From: Bacillota bacterium | GTDB lineage: Bacteria > Bacillota > Clostridia > Christensenellales > Aristaeellaceae | DNA length: 64,000 bases | Assembly (NCBI GenBank): GCA_023425025.1 | Contig: JAFADG010000047.1 | Coordinates: 1-64,000, forward strand | Direction: 5' to 3' | Part shown: positions 57,441-64,000 of the stretch, piece after piece | Numbering within the stretch: the stretch's first letter is position 1 | Layout: every line of letters begins with the position of its first letter | The notes under the pieces: generated by a model | What the model saw: the letters and a program-made list of their open reading frames with translations, nothing else | Told to the model about the DNA's origin: nothing | The model's database searches: none | Position numbers and translations under genes: made by a program

Positions 57441-58454
57441 ATGGAGGGGGAGCAAAACAGCGCCGGCTGCACGGCGTTTGATGTCATCGAGTATGACGCC
57501 AAGGATGTACAAGCCTATACGGTGGAGGCGGCTGACAGGGAAGCAGTGAAGCGGCTTTGCGACATCCCCGCCGGCCGCGTGCGCTGGATCAACGCCGACG
57601 GGCAATGCGCCCAGGAATTGCTGGACACACTGGGGGAGGCTTTTCATATCCATCCCCTGGTGATCAAAAACATACAAAACGTAAGCCAGCGGGCGAAAAT
57701 TGAGGTCTATCCCGATGTGCTGTATATCGTGGCCAAGATGATCTACTTTTTGGATGAGGAGCTGGTGGTGGAACACATAAGCTTTCTGCTGGGGGAGCGT
57801 TTTGTGATCACCCTTGGGGAAGCCAAGGGCGATGTGTTTGACACCATCCGCGGCTGGATCCATAGCGAAGGCGCCCATGTGCGCAAGCACGGGGCCGATT
57901 ATTTGATGTACCTTTTGCTGGACGCGATTGCGGAAGGCTATTTTGACGTACTGGAAACCCTGAACGAAAGGATCGACGATCTGGAGGAGCAGGTGATTGC
58001 CGATACCTCCCAGGAGCATTTGCAAACCATACGCGATATCAAAAAATCGCTGCTGCTGGTCAACAGGTGCATCTGGCCGCTGCGGGATGTGGCATCGCTG
58101 CTGGGCAAGGAATCCATGCGTTTGATCCAGCCGGCGACGGAGCCGTACCTGCGGGATGTGTACAACCATATCGTGCAGGCCATCGACTCTACGGAAACCA
58201 GTCGGGAGCTGCTGTCCAGCCTGACCGATCTGCACATTTCCAACACCAGCTACAAGCTCAATGAGATCATGAAGGTGCTGACCATCATCTCCACCATCTT
58301 CATCCCCCTGACCTTCATCGCCGGGGTCTACGGCATGAACTTTCATTACATGCCGGAGCTTTCCTGGCCCCTGGGGTATGGCCTTGTCTTAATGGTGATG
58401 CTCGCCATCGCGGGCTGCATGGTCTATTACTTCAAAAGGAAAAAGTGGTTCTAG
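57441..58454 (+). CDS. corA: CorA family magnesium/cobalt transporter
   Basis: 337 residues. A large cytoplasmic alpha/beta and long-helix domain, then two C-terminal membrane segments joined by the YGMNFHYMPE loop with the GMN selectivity motif. It mediates Mg2+ (or Co2+/Ni2+) entry as a pentamer. ATG 57441 has GGAGG 7 bases upstream; the longer frame from 57111 is not supported. It converges with and overlaps the next gene by four bases. Confidence 0.93.
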   Translation: MEGEQNSAGCTAFDVIEYDAKDVQAYTVEAADREAVKRLCDIPAGRVRWINADGQCAQELLDTLGEAFHIHPLVIKNIQNVSQRAKIEVYPDVLYIVAKMIYFLDEELVVEHISFLLGERFVITLGEAKGDVFDTIRGWIHSEGAHVRKHGADYLMYLLLDAIAEGYFDVLETLNERIDDLEEQVIADTSQEHLQTIRDIKKSLLLVNRCIWPLRDVASLLGKESMRLIQPATEPYLRDVYNHIVQAIDSTETSRELLSSLTDLHISNTSYKLNEIMKVLTIISTIFIPLTFIAGVYGMNFHYMPELSWPLGYGLVLMVMLAIAGCMVYYFKRKKWF

Positions 58455-59593
58455 GATGGGCTGTCCTTTACGACCGCGGCAATGGCATTGATGAGCTTAC
58501 GGGCGTCGGCAAAGCCGGATGCGCTCATTGTAAACTTCAGCTTGCCGTGGCAGGCCATTTTCGCCTTGCCTTCGAATGCATACCGGGTTCTGGCCAGGCA
58601 TCCTGGATAGCAGCCTACGCAATCATCCAGACGCAAAAACATGCGCGCGGCAAACGCAGGATCGGCCTCATTTAGATAATTCAGCGTATCCTCCATGCGG
58701 TCGGCCTTCCGGTGCCATGTTTCCGGCTTGCCGTTGGTAATGATGTACCACTGCAGGGAATGGTCGAACAGGTCGTTGCTCAAATAGACGGCATAGGAAA
58801 AGCCATATTCCGATGCCACATAGGTGATTTTGTTGCCGTTCTTCTCCAGCTGCCGTTTGAACTTGAATACCTTCAGGGATTTCAAATACCCGTCCATGGC
58901 TTTGATTTCTTCCTGAATAGGAAGGGGCAGGCTGGAAATGCAGTTTTCAAAGGTGGGCTTTTCACCGGCCGGAACGGCCTCGTTCCTGGTCAGCGCCGGC
59001 GGAAGCTCCGCATCCGTATGTACGATGCCGCAGGTATCGTCATACTCCGTGACGGTGACGGATTGCAGGCACAGGTTCGTAAGCTTGTCGCAGGCGATTT
59101 TCAGCTCGAACCCTTCGCCGCCGGGACTGTTGCTTTCCTTGAAAAGCGGCGACTTCATGTACCGTTCCTTTTGGGAATGGTAGCGCTCCCGGCCGTTTAT
59201 CAGCACCTGCATTTCCTTGAAATCATACAAAAGGGAGATATCGGTGAGGGTATCCATTGCCATCCGGTTGTCAAAAAAGATCGTCTTTCTGGCGGGGGAT
59301 ACGATATCGTCTATGCGGCGGTTGTCTGACCACATGGTGCCGAAATTGACATGGCCCTTTCCCAAAAGAACATACAGGCCCGGGGCGTCTATTTTGGCTG
59401 TGAGGTCAATACGCAGCGGCAGGCGGTAGGTGCCCGGCGCTTGTATATAAGATTGTATGGACAAATGCTCCGCGTCAAACCGCTGGGTGGGTATGGCCCG
59501 CCCGGTGGATACAAGCAAAAGCGGTTCACGGTATTCCATGTGGGCATGGCCTTTTGGCAAAAAGCTGTTTGGGTCCAGGCTGTGCTTTTTCAT
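58451..59593 (-). CDS. Unknown protein with C-terminal Cys motif
   Basis: 380 residues, no signal peptide or membrane segment, not recognised. The N-terminal half is beta-rich in appearance (LRIDLTAKIDAPGLYVLLGK; GFELKIACDKLTNLCLQSVT). The C-terminal third is helical and carries DDCVGCYPGCLARTRYAFEG with a further Cys-His pair, which could bind a metal or cluster. CGGAGGAATACAA precedes ATG 59593. Third in line on the minus strand after the AraC gene and another Cys-containing unknown gene. Confidence 0.7.
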   Translation of the reverse strand: MKKHSLDPNSFLPKGHAHMEYREPLLLVSTGRAIPTQRFDAEHLSIQSYIQAPGTYRLPLRIDLTAKIDAPGLYVLLGKGHVNFGTMWSDNRRIDDIVSPARKTIFFDNRMAMDTLTDISLLYDFKEMQVLINGRERYHSQKERYMKSPLFKESNSPGGEGFELKIACDKLTNLCLQSVTVTEYDDTCGIVHTDAELPPALTRNEAVPAGEKPTFENCISSLPLPIQEEIKAMDGYLKSLKVFKFKRQLEKNGNKITYVASEYGFSYAVYLSNDLFDHSLQWYIITNGKPETWHRKADRMEDTLNYLNEADPAFAARMFLRLDDCVGCYPGCLARTRYAFEGKAKMACHGKLKFTMSASGFADARKLINAIAAVVKDSPS

Positions 59594-59695
59594 TTGTATT
59601 CCTCCGGAACGGAAACCTACGCTGCGTGTGGATTATTATACCATATGCCGCCTTGCAAATCGACGCCGGTGCGTACCTCTGAAATAGCAAGGGCA

Positions 59696-60442
59696 TTAAG
59701 TGTATTGCGTGATGATATCTTCCGGCAGGTAGATGACATACTTGCACATCAAGTCGCCGCCCAGCACGGAGGAAAGCACATCGCCGCCCAGATCTCTTTC
59801 AAAGATGGCTTCCCACATGACCTTTGCATGGCCCAGGCTGCAATAGCACATGGTTCTGGAAACCTCTTCCCCTTCCCGTAAAATAGACGCCCGGGCAAAG
59901 GGGCAATGGCAGGCGTGATACCTTTTTTTGCGGTGGTTTGTTTCGTTCAGATACCGCGCCATATCAAAGGGAAAGGCGGTGATGTGCAGCTCATTGCCCT
60001 TCCGGACCGCCGATAGCATGCCGGGCTGGGAAAGCACAAAGTCCAATACCTCCTGGGTGATGGGCTGTCCGTAAAAAGATTCGCCGGTTGCGCAAAGCTT
60101 TTCAAATAGGTCCCTCTGCTCCCGGTCATTCTCCGCGAGGAAACGGTCGACATTCCGGCCGGATGATTCGAATTTCTCCTTTGCCCATGCAAACTGCGAA
60201 GGCTTGAGCCCGTGGCGGACGTGGCTCATGATCTCCTTGGCAAGATCAGGACCGGCGGCCTTGTTCAGGCGGCGGAGCAGCTCCCGCATGGTCTGGCACC
60301 CGCAATTGCCTTCCTTTTCAATGTCGGGCACGCCGATATCGCGGGTCAAATCCTCCCAGGCGTCCGTGCCCATCCGTTCCGTCACTTCCAGGCGGAATGT
60401 ATCCATAATGATATCATCGCGATAGTTGATAACGTCTGCCAA
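59696..60442 (-). CDS. Unknown Cys-rich family protein (possibly DUF6144)
   Basis: 248 residues. The sequence has ordered Cys motifs: GNCGCQTMRELLRRLN near residue 48, YHACHCPFARASIL near 185, MCYCSLGHAKVMWEAIF near 205 and LMCKYVIYLPE at the end. These resemble DUF6144 as I recall it, which lacks a known activity; CPFA and CYCSLGH motifs also recall L-2-amino-thiazoline-4-carboxylate hydrolase-type proteins. TTG 60442 is used, 7 bases after GAGGG; the first ATG (13th codon) has no site. Confidence 0.68.
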   Translation of the reverse strand: MADVINYRDDIIMDTFRLEVTERMGTDAWEDLTRDIGVPDIEKEGNCGCQTMRELLRRLNKAAGPDLAKEIMSHVRHGLKPSQFAWAKEKFESSGRNVDRFLAENDREQRDLFEKLCATGESFYGQPITQEVLDFVLSQPGMLSAVRKGNELHITAFPFDMARYLNETNHRKKRYHACHCPFARASILREGEEVSRTMCYCSLGHAKVMWEAIFERDLGGDVLSSVLGGDLMCKYVIYLPEDIITQYT

Positions 60443-60519
60443 CGAATATCCCTCTTTCTTTTGCGTAGATGCCCGCGCCGCTTTTTTGCAACGCGTACTA
60501 TGGCATTATAGAAGGCTGG

Positions 60520-61437
60520 CTATACCCGCGATGAACAATTTTGATCATCCTGTGTTTTTTCAAAGACCGGCGTAAACCACTCCATCTGGCAGTAGGTGCC
60601 GTCATAGGCGGCGGTATCGATCCTTTCAAAATACAGCCGATGGTTCAGCGCCTGATATTTTGCCTCCTTGTTGTGCACGAAGGCAAGGATGGCCTCATAC
60701 ATCCCGCCGGCTGTAATAGCGTCGATTTCTTCATAATGATGCCGGCCGATGTAATGGAACCTGGCACATAAAGCGGAGGGAAAGGTGTCTGCAAAAAGGC
60801 CCTTGGGAATAGCGCTTTTGTCTCGCACCTGCACAGACGGCAGGTAGTACGACCAGTTCACATTTCCTTCGGGGATGCGGGTGAGGCCGATGAATACGTT
60901 CGGCTTGAGAACGTTGGGAATCTGGCTTTTTGCGTTGTACCAAAAATCCTTGGCGACCGCCGGCGGCAGCGCGACAGAATCGTCAAACGGGATTTGATGA
61001 CGGATACCGGCCACGTGGAAGGTGGGGACCATGACAAAATCAGGTCCGAACATTATCCCCTTTTGCAGCCTGCTGGCGGGATATACATGAAGGGGTGGCA
61101 GCACCTTTGCGATTTGGCCGCCTTTGCGGAATTCTCCCGGCGTCACGTGAAATTCCCGTTTAAAACAGCGGATAAACGACTGTTCGTGCTCAAAACCGTA
61201 TTCCATGGCGATGTCAATGATGTTCAGGTTTGTATTCAAAAGCTCGTTCATGCTTGCGGACAGCTTGCGCGAGCGGATGTAGTCCGCCAGCGTTATGCCA
61301 AAAGCAAACTTGAAAATGCGCTGCAGATGAACGGCGGAAAGATATAAATCCGATGCCAGCATAGGGATCGGCGGTATGTGATGAATCTGCTCTTCAATGG
61401 TTGTAAGGAGGCTTTTCAAAAGAGTATATGGCTGCAA
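60520..61437 (-). CDS. AraC family regulator with GyrI-like effector domain
   Basis: 305 residues. An N-terminal AraC double HTH (about 20-115; YLSAVHLQRIFKFAFGITLA, then MEYGFEHEQSFIRCFKREFH) is followed by a GyrI-like/effector-binding domain (about 130-300). TTG 61437 is chosen because AGGAGG lies about 9 bases upstream; the ATG at 61587 is far from any site. It heads a minus-strand group with the two unknown Cys-containing genes and is divergent from the alkylation-repair pair. A TTTCCA-17-TACAAT promoter lies just upstream. Confidence 0.88.
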   Translation of the reverse strand: MQPYTLLKSLLTTIEEQIHHIPPIPMLASDLYLSAVHLQRIFKFAFGITLADYIRSRKLSASMNELLNTNLNIIDIAMEYGFEHEQSFIRCFKREFHVTPGEFRKGGQIAKVLPPLHVYPASRLQKGIMFGPDFVMVPTFHVAGIRHQIPFDDSVALPPAVAKDFWYNAKSQIPNVLKPNVFIGLTRIPEGNVNWSYYLPSVQVRDKSAIPKGLFADTFPSALCARFHYIGRHHYEEIDAITAGGMYEAILAFVHNKEAKYQALNHRLYFERIDTAAYDGTYCQMEWFTPVFEKTQDDQNCSSRV

Positions 61438-61646
61438 TGCGTTGATCCTCCTGGATTCTCCTTGGGACTGAGTGTTGCGTTTCTTGGGACAAGCCGCTTG
61501 TGTATTTCCATTGTATAGTATTTTGGGATCGATGGAAAGCGCCGTACGTGTGCATTTGCTTATCCATTGCCGATTGCATGCGAGCAAGCAGAAAGAAAAT
61601 GGGTCCGCGGTTTGCTATAATGGAGCTGCGCAAAGGGGGGATGCAA

Positions 61647-62291
61647 ATGAACTTCTTATATGGGGATAAAGAAATTACGTACTTGAAAGAAAAGGATAAG
61701 GTACTGGGCCGTGCCATAGACACCATCGGCCCCCTTGAGCGGGAAGTGATCCCCGATTTGTTTGAGGCGCTGGTTAGCTTTATCCTGGGCCAGCAGATTT
61801 CCGCAAAGGCCTGGCGGACGATCAGGGAGCGGATGCGAAGCCGCCTTCCCGCCGTCACGCCGGAAGCAGTCTCCGGCTTAACGACGGATGAAATACAAAG
61901 CTTCGGCACTACGTTCAAAAAAGCGGCGTATGTCAAAAGCGCGGCGGAAAAAGTGCTACATGGCGAGTTGGATCTTATCTCATTGCAAAGGAAGCCAGAT
62001 GAGGAAGTATGCGCGGCACTTTCCGCCTTGGACGGCGTTGGCGTCTGGACGGCCCAGATGCTTATGCTCCTTGGCATGCAGCGGCCGGATGTGTTAAGCT
62101 TCGGGGACCTGGCGATCAGGCGGGGCCTTTGCATGCTGTACGGGCAGAAGACGATCACCAAAGAACAGTTTGAGGTATACCGGCGGCGCTATTCTCCTTA
62201 CGCCAGCGTGGCCAGCCTGTATTTGTGGGCCATTGCCGCCGGCGCGCCAAACGGTAAGCGGGATAATGAAAGGCGGTGCATTTGCAAGTGA
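61647..62291 (+). CDS. alkA: DNA-3-methyladenine glycosylase, AlkA/HhH-GPD type
   Basis: 214 residues. The helix-hairpin-helix is LSALDGVGVWTAQMLMLLGM, followed by the catalytic aspartate in LSFGDLAIRRG. EALVSFILGQQISAKAWRTI is the conserved upstream helix. It excises alkylated purines for base excision repair. ATG 61647 lies 7 bases after AAAGGGGGG; ATG 61641 is too near. TATAAT at 61616 has no matching -35, fitting an activator-dependent promoter. It overlaps ada by 16 bases. Confidence 0.9.
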   Translation: MNFLYGDKEITYLKEKDKVLGRAIDTIGPLEREVIPDLFEALVSFILGQQISAKAWRTIRERMRSRLPAVTPEAVSGLTTDEIQSFGTTFKKAAYVKSAAEKVLHGELDLISLQRKPDEEVCAALSALDGVGVWTAQMLMLLGMQRPDVLSFGDLAIRRGLCMLYGQKTITKEQFEVYRRRYSPYASVASLYLWAIAAGAPNGKRDNERRCICK

Positions 62292-63310
62292 CGAATGAGG
62301 AAAAGTGGAACGCGGTGATGACCAATAACGCCGCCAATGACGGCAGCTTCTTTTATGCGGTGAAAACGACGGGCGTTTATTGCCGGCCATCGTGCGCATC
62401 CAGGCTGCCCAACCCTGACCATGTTGTGTACTTTGATACGGCTGCCGAAGCGGAGCATGCCGGCTTTCGTCCCTGCAAGCGCTGCCGGCCCGATTTGATA
62501 GGCTATCAGCCGGTTCGGGAGCTGGCGGACAGGATGCTTAAAATCATCGGCGACGGTTTCCAGGACAAGGCCCATGTCTTTGAGGAATTGAAAAAGCTTG
62601 GGGTCACCCCCAAGCGGGCCATACAGGTGTTCAAGGAATATTTTGGGGCGACGCCGGGGGCGTATCTGGACAGGCTGCGTATCGCGGAGGCGGTAAGGCA
62701 GCTGCGGAAGACAGATACGCCGGTCATTGAGATCGCCTTTGCGCTGGGCTTTGAAAGCGTAACGGCCTTTTACACGTTCTTTGGCAAATACAAGGGTATC
62801 ACGCCTGCCGCGTTCCGGAAAAGCGGAAGGGAAGAAATCGGGACAGACGCCTTTTTCGCCTATCCGTCAACCATGGGCAAGGTGCTGATCACGGCGGACA
62901 GGGAGGCGGTTACCGGCATCCGCTTTGCCGATGAAGCCGATACCCTGCCAGGCGGCGCAGGCAATGCGCTGACCCAAATGGCGGCGGAGCAATTGGCGGA
63001 GTACTTTGCCGGCAAGCGGACAAGCTTTACTGTTCCCCTGCGCCCGCAGGGCAGTGATTTTCAAAGGCTTGTATGGTCGGCCCTTGCGGATATCCCCTAT
63101 GGGCAGTCAAGAAGCTACAAGCAGGTGGCGGGTCTGATCGGCCGGCCATCCGCCAGCCGTGCCATCGGCATGGCCAACAACAAAAATCCCATACTGATCA
63201 TGATTCCCTGCCACCGGGTCGTGGGATCGGATGGCTCCCTGACCGGATACGCGGCGGGGCTTCCCATCAAGCAAAAGCTGCTGGAGCTGGAACAAAGGCA
63301 CCGTCTATGA
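62276..63310 (+). CDS. ada: Ada: methylphosphotriester sensor and O6-methylguanine-DNA methyltransferase
   Basis: 344 residues. An N-terminal zinc domain with four Cys (GVYCRPSC; FRPCKRC), an AraC HTH (about 95-185), and a C-terminal methyltransferase with the active-site PCHRVVG (about 230-344). All three parts of E. coli Ada are present, so it can sense methylated DNA, activate genes and repair O6-methylguanine. The start is uncertain: GTG 62276, TTG 62282 and GTG 62288 are in frame near AAAGGCG. Coupled to alkA by overlap. Confidence 0.92.
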   Translation: MHLQVTNEEKWNAVMTNNAANDGSFFYAVKTTGVYCRPSCASRLPNPDHVVYFDTAAEAEHAGFRPCKRCRPDLIGYQPVRELADRMLKIIGDGFQDKAHVFEELKKLGVTPKRAIQVFKEYFGATPGAYLDRLRIAEAVRQLRKTDTPVIEIAFALGFESVTAFYTFFGKYKGITPAAFRKSGREEIGTDAFFAYPSTMGKVLITADREAVTGIRFADEADTLPGGAGNALTQMAAEQLAEYFAGKRTSFTVPLRPQGSDFQRLVWSALADIPYGQSRSYKQVAGLIGRPSASRAIGMANNKNPILIMIPCHRVVGSDGSLTGYAAGLPIKQKLLELEQRHRL

Positions 63311-63379
63311 TACCCTGGCACAATGCCGCAGCCATAAGGGGACGTTCAGCGTTTTGTGGGCGTAGCAGCCAAACAGGAC

Positions 63380-63408
63380 TTGCAAAAGTGTGCAGTCGTT
63401 GTTAAAAT
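63380..63408 (+). promoter_or_regulatory. Promoter of the CD3324-type gene
   Basis: TTGCAA (63380-63385), 17-bp spacer, TAAAAT (63403-63408). The start point near 63415 leaves a leader of about 187 bases. Confidence 0.78.
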
Positions 63409-63414
63409 ATTCCG

Positions 63415-63601
63415 GGAGGTGATGAAAAGGATGGGAATCAACATAGGCTGCGTACTTGCCTCACTCCATGCAAGGTCTGTCCATAAAAGGTCAGCGATGC
63501 TTTGCATGGAGAACGGAAACCTGAATCATCGCTGAACAAGGTTGATTTTATGGACGGGCCTTGCACTTTTGATCTTACAACATCAAAAGGAGCAAGGATG
63601 C
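63415..63601 (+). promoter_or_regulatory. Bistable leader RNA with leader ORF and masked Shine-Dalgarno
   Basis: Stem P1: 63469-63488 pairs with 63546-63565 over 20 positions, two of them G-U. Inside it TCAGCGATG (63491-63499) pairs perfectly with CATCGCTGA (63527-63535). An alternative stem, CTCCATGCAAGG (63464-63475) with CTTTGCATGGAG (63500-63511), excludes P1. A final hairpin CTTTTGAT/ATCAAAAG (63566-63573 with 63582-63589) covers part of the AAAAGGAG site of the downstream gene. The layout is that of a switch or attenuator acting on translation. It matches no riboswitch class I can recall. Confidence 0.65.
63431..63535 (+). CDS. Possible leader peptide, 34 aa
   Basis: ATG 63431 lies 10 bases after GGAGGT. 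The frame reads MGINIGCVLASLHARSVHKR and ends at TGA 63533-63535, inside the right arm of the CATCGCTGA stem. Translation would open P1 and the alternative stem. No run of one amino acid codon is seen, so the effector is not obvious. It may equally be a chance frame in a structured leader. Confidence 0.35.
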   Translation: MGINIGCVLASLHARSVHKRSAMLCMENGNLNHR

Positions 63602-63865
63602 ATGAAATATATCAACGCGCAAACCATACTGCCGGCGGAGCTTTTGGAGAAGATCAGGGAATACATGGTCGAGGGGCTTTTGTATATCCCGCGGCAGAAA
63701 AACGGGAGAAGACCTTGGGGGGAAAAGTCGGGACAGCGCTTGGAACTTGACCGCCGGAACGAGGCGATCCGCCGCTGCTTTCTGGAAAACAGGTCTATTT
63801 TGGAGCTGTCGCAAACCTTCTTTCTATCGGTAGAAACGATCAAGAAAATCATATACACCAAATAA
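63602..63865 (+). CDS. CD3324 family small HTH protein
   Basis: 87 residues. It opens MKYINAQTILPAELLEKIRE, has the middle PRQKNGRRPWGEKSGQRLEL, and ends in an HTH-like segment (RSILELSQTFFLSVETIKKI). This matches the CD3324-type family in Clostridia, presumed DNA-binding, with no established target. ATG 63602 is 10 bases after AAAGGAG, which is partly sequestered in a leader hairpin. A terminator follows directly. Confidence 0.82.
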   Translation: MKYINAQTILPAELLEKIREYMVEGLLYIPRQKNGRRPWGEKSGQRLELDRRNEAIRRCFLENRSILELSQTFFLSVETIKKIIYTK

Positions 63866-63867
63866 GG

Positions 63868-63903
63868 AAAACCGGATGCGGCGTAGATGCTGCGTCCGGT
63901 TTT
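63868..63903. terminator. Bidirectional terminator
   Basis: A 15-bp stem (63868-63882 with 63889-63903, two wobbles), 6-nt loop, with A and T tracts at the ends. It serves the CD3324-type gene and the convergent minus-strand gene. Confidence 0.88.
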
Positions 63904-63916
63904 GCGCATATCTGTT

Positions 63917-64000
63917 TTATTCGTTTTCGGTATATACAAAATGCTGCGATGCTGATACATTGACCAGGGACAGTCTGTAACCGATAAATGCTTCTTGGCA
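63917..64000 (-). CDS. C-terminal end of a minus-strand gene (partial)
   Basis: An open frame of 27 codons runs from the window edge to TAA at 63917, reading QEAFIGYRLSLVNVSASQHF and so on. It is followed on the minus strand by the bidirectional terminator, which supports a real gene end. Too short to identify. Confidence 0.5.
   Translation of the reverse strand, partial: CQEAFIGYRLSLVNVSASQHFVYTENE

Noticed and set aside
63469..63565. Miniature transposable element with 20-bp terminal repeats
   Set aside because: The arms contain G-U compatible differences, the segment lies inside a promoter-to-gene leader and no target duplication is visible; an RNA structure explains it better, though a copy search would decide.

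Overview
This 64 kb window reads as chromosomal DNA of a GC-rich member of the Clostridia (Firmicutes). The signs are a Gram-positive style S10-spc-alpha ribosomal superoperon with a zinc S14, an L14e-like KOW gene between map and infA, strong AGGAGG ribosome binding sites, IreB, SepF/YggT/YlmH/DivIVA, a CwlD-type amidase and several Clostridia-type hypothetical families. The species cannot be named from the sequence alone. No tRNA, rRNA, CRISPR array, phage or IS transposase was recognised.

Layout. 1-333: the 3' end of tuf, its terminator and a 42-residue single-pass membrane protein. 680-16,916: a near-consensus promoter, a structured leader, then rpsJ to rplQ, including secY, adk, map, a KOW gene, infA, rpmJ and rpoA, ended by a terminator. 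The run is broken once, between rpmJ and rpsM, by a 148-bp inverted-repeat element. 16,933-23,320 (minus): two large GGDEF+HD-GYP c-di-GMP proteins, a 4Fe-4S QueG-like protein and a zinc-ribbon membrane protein. 23,521-31,953: DUF5665, lspA, rluD, a PAS-GGDEF-hemerythrin protein (minus), a PRC-barrel gene, an AI-2E family permease, ireB, a ruvX fused in frame to DUF1292, a second DUF1292 protein with a Cys/His tail, and two GNAT genes. 31,986-32,227: an array of five tandem hairpins. 32,281-35,782: aspartate kinase, a TSUP permease and an anti-sigma/sigma pair.

35,828-40,391 is a cell-division cluster (HlyD-like, yggS, sepF, yggT, ylmH, divIVA). Next come a HAD phosphatase (minus), pyrimidine nucleoside phosphorylase, an AT-rich NIPSNAP gene, and rpsF-ssb-rpsR with its own promoter and leader hairpin. 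The 600-bp gap after rpsR holds a cluster of DnaA-box sequences and large inverted repeats. Then follow a CwlD-like amidase, an unknown protein, class II aldolase, a VanW protein, sfsA, a secreted CHAP protein, aconitase, a YczE-type membrane protein, glycerol-1-phosphate dehydrogenase, a DUF4489-like protein, a VOC protein, CorA, two unknown Cys-containing proteins under an AraC/GyrI regulator, and an alkylation-repair pair (AlkA-like glycosylase and Ada). The right end holds a small HTH gene of the CD3324 type, preceded by a leader with mutually exclusive stems, a leader ORF and a sequestered Shine-Dalgarno. This is the strongest candidate here for an undescribed regulatory element.

The window is mostly housekeeping: translation, secretion, envelope growth and division, and second-messenger signalling by three c-di-GMP proteins. 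The unusual signals lie in intergenic structure and in a few remodelled proteins: the RuvX-DUF1292 fusion, SepF with long Tyr/Gln/Gly-rich arms, and the DUF1292 metal-binding-like tail.
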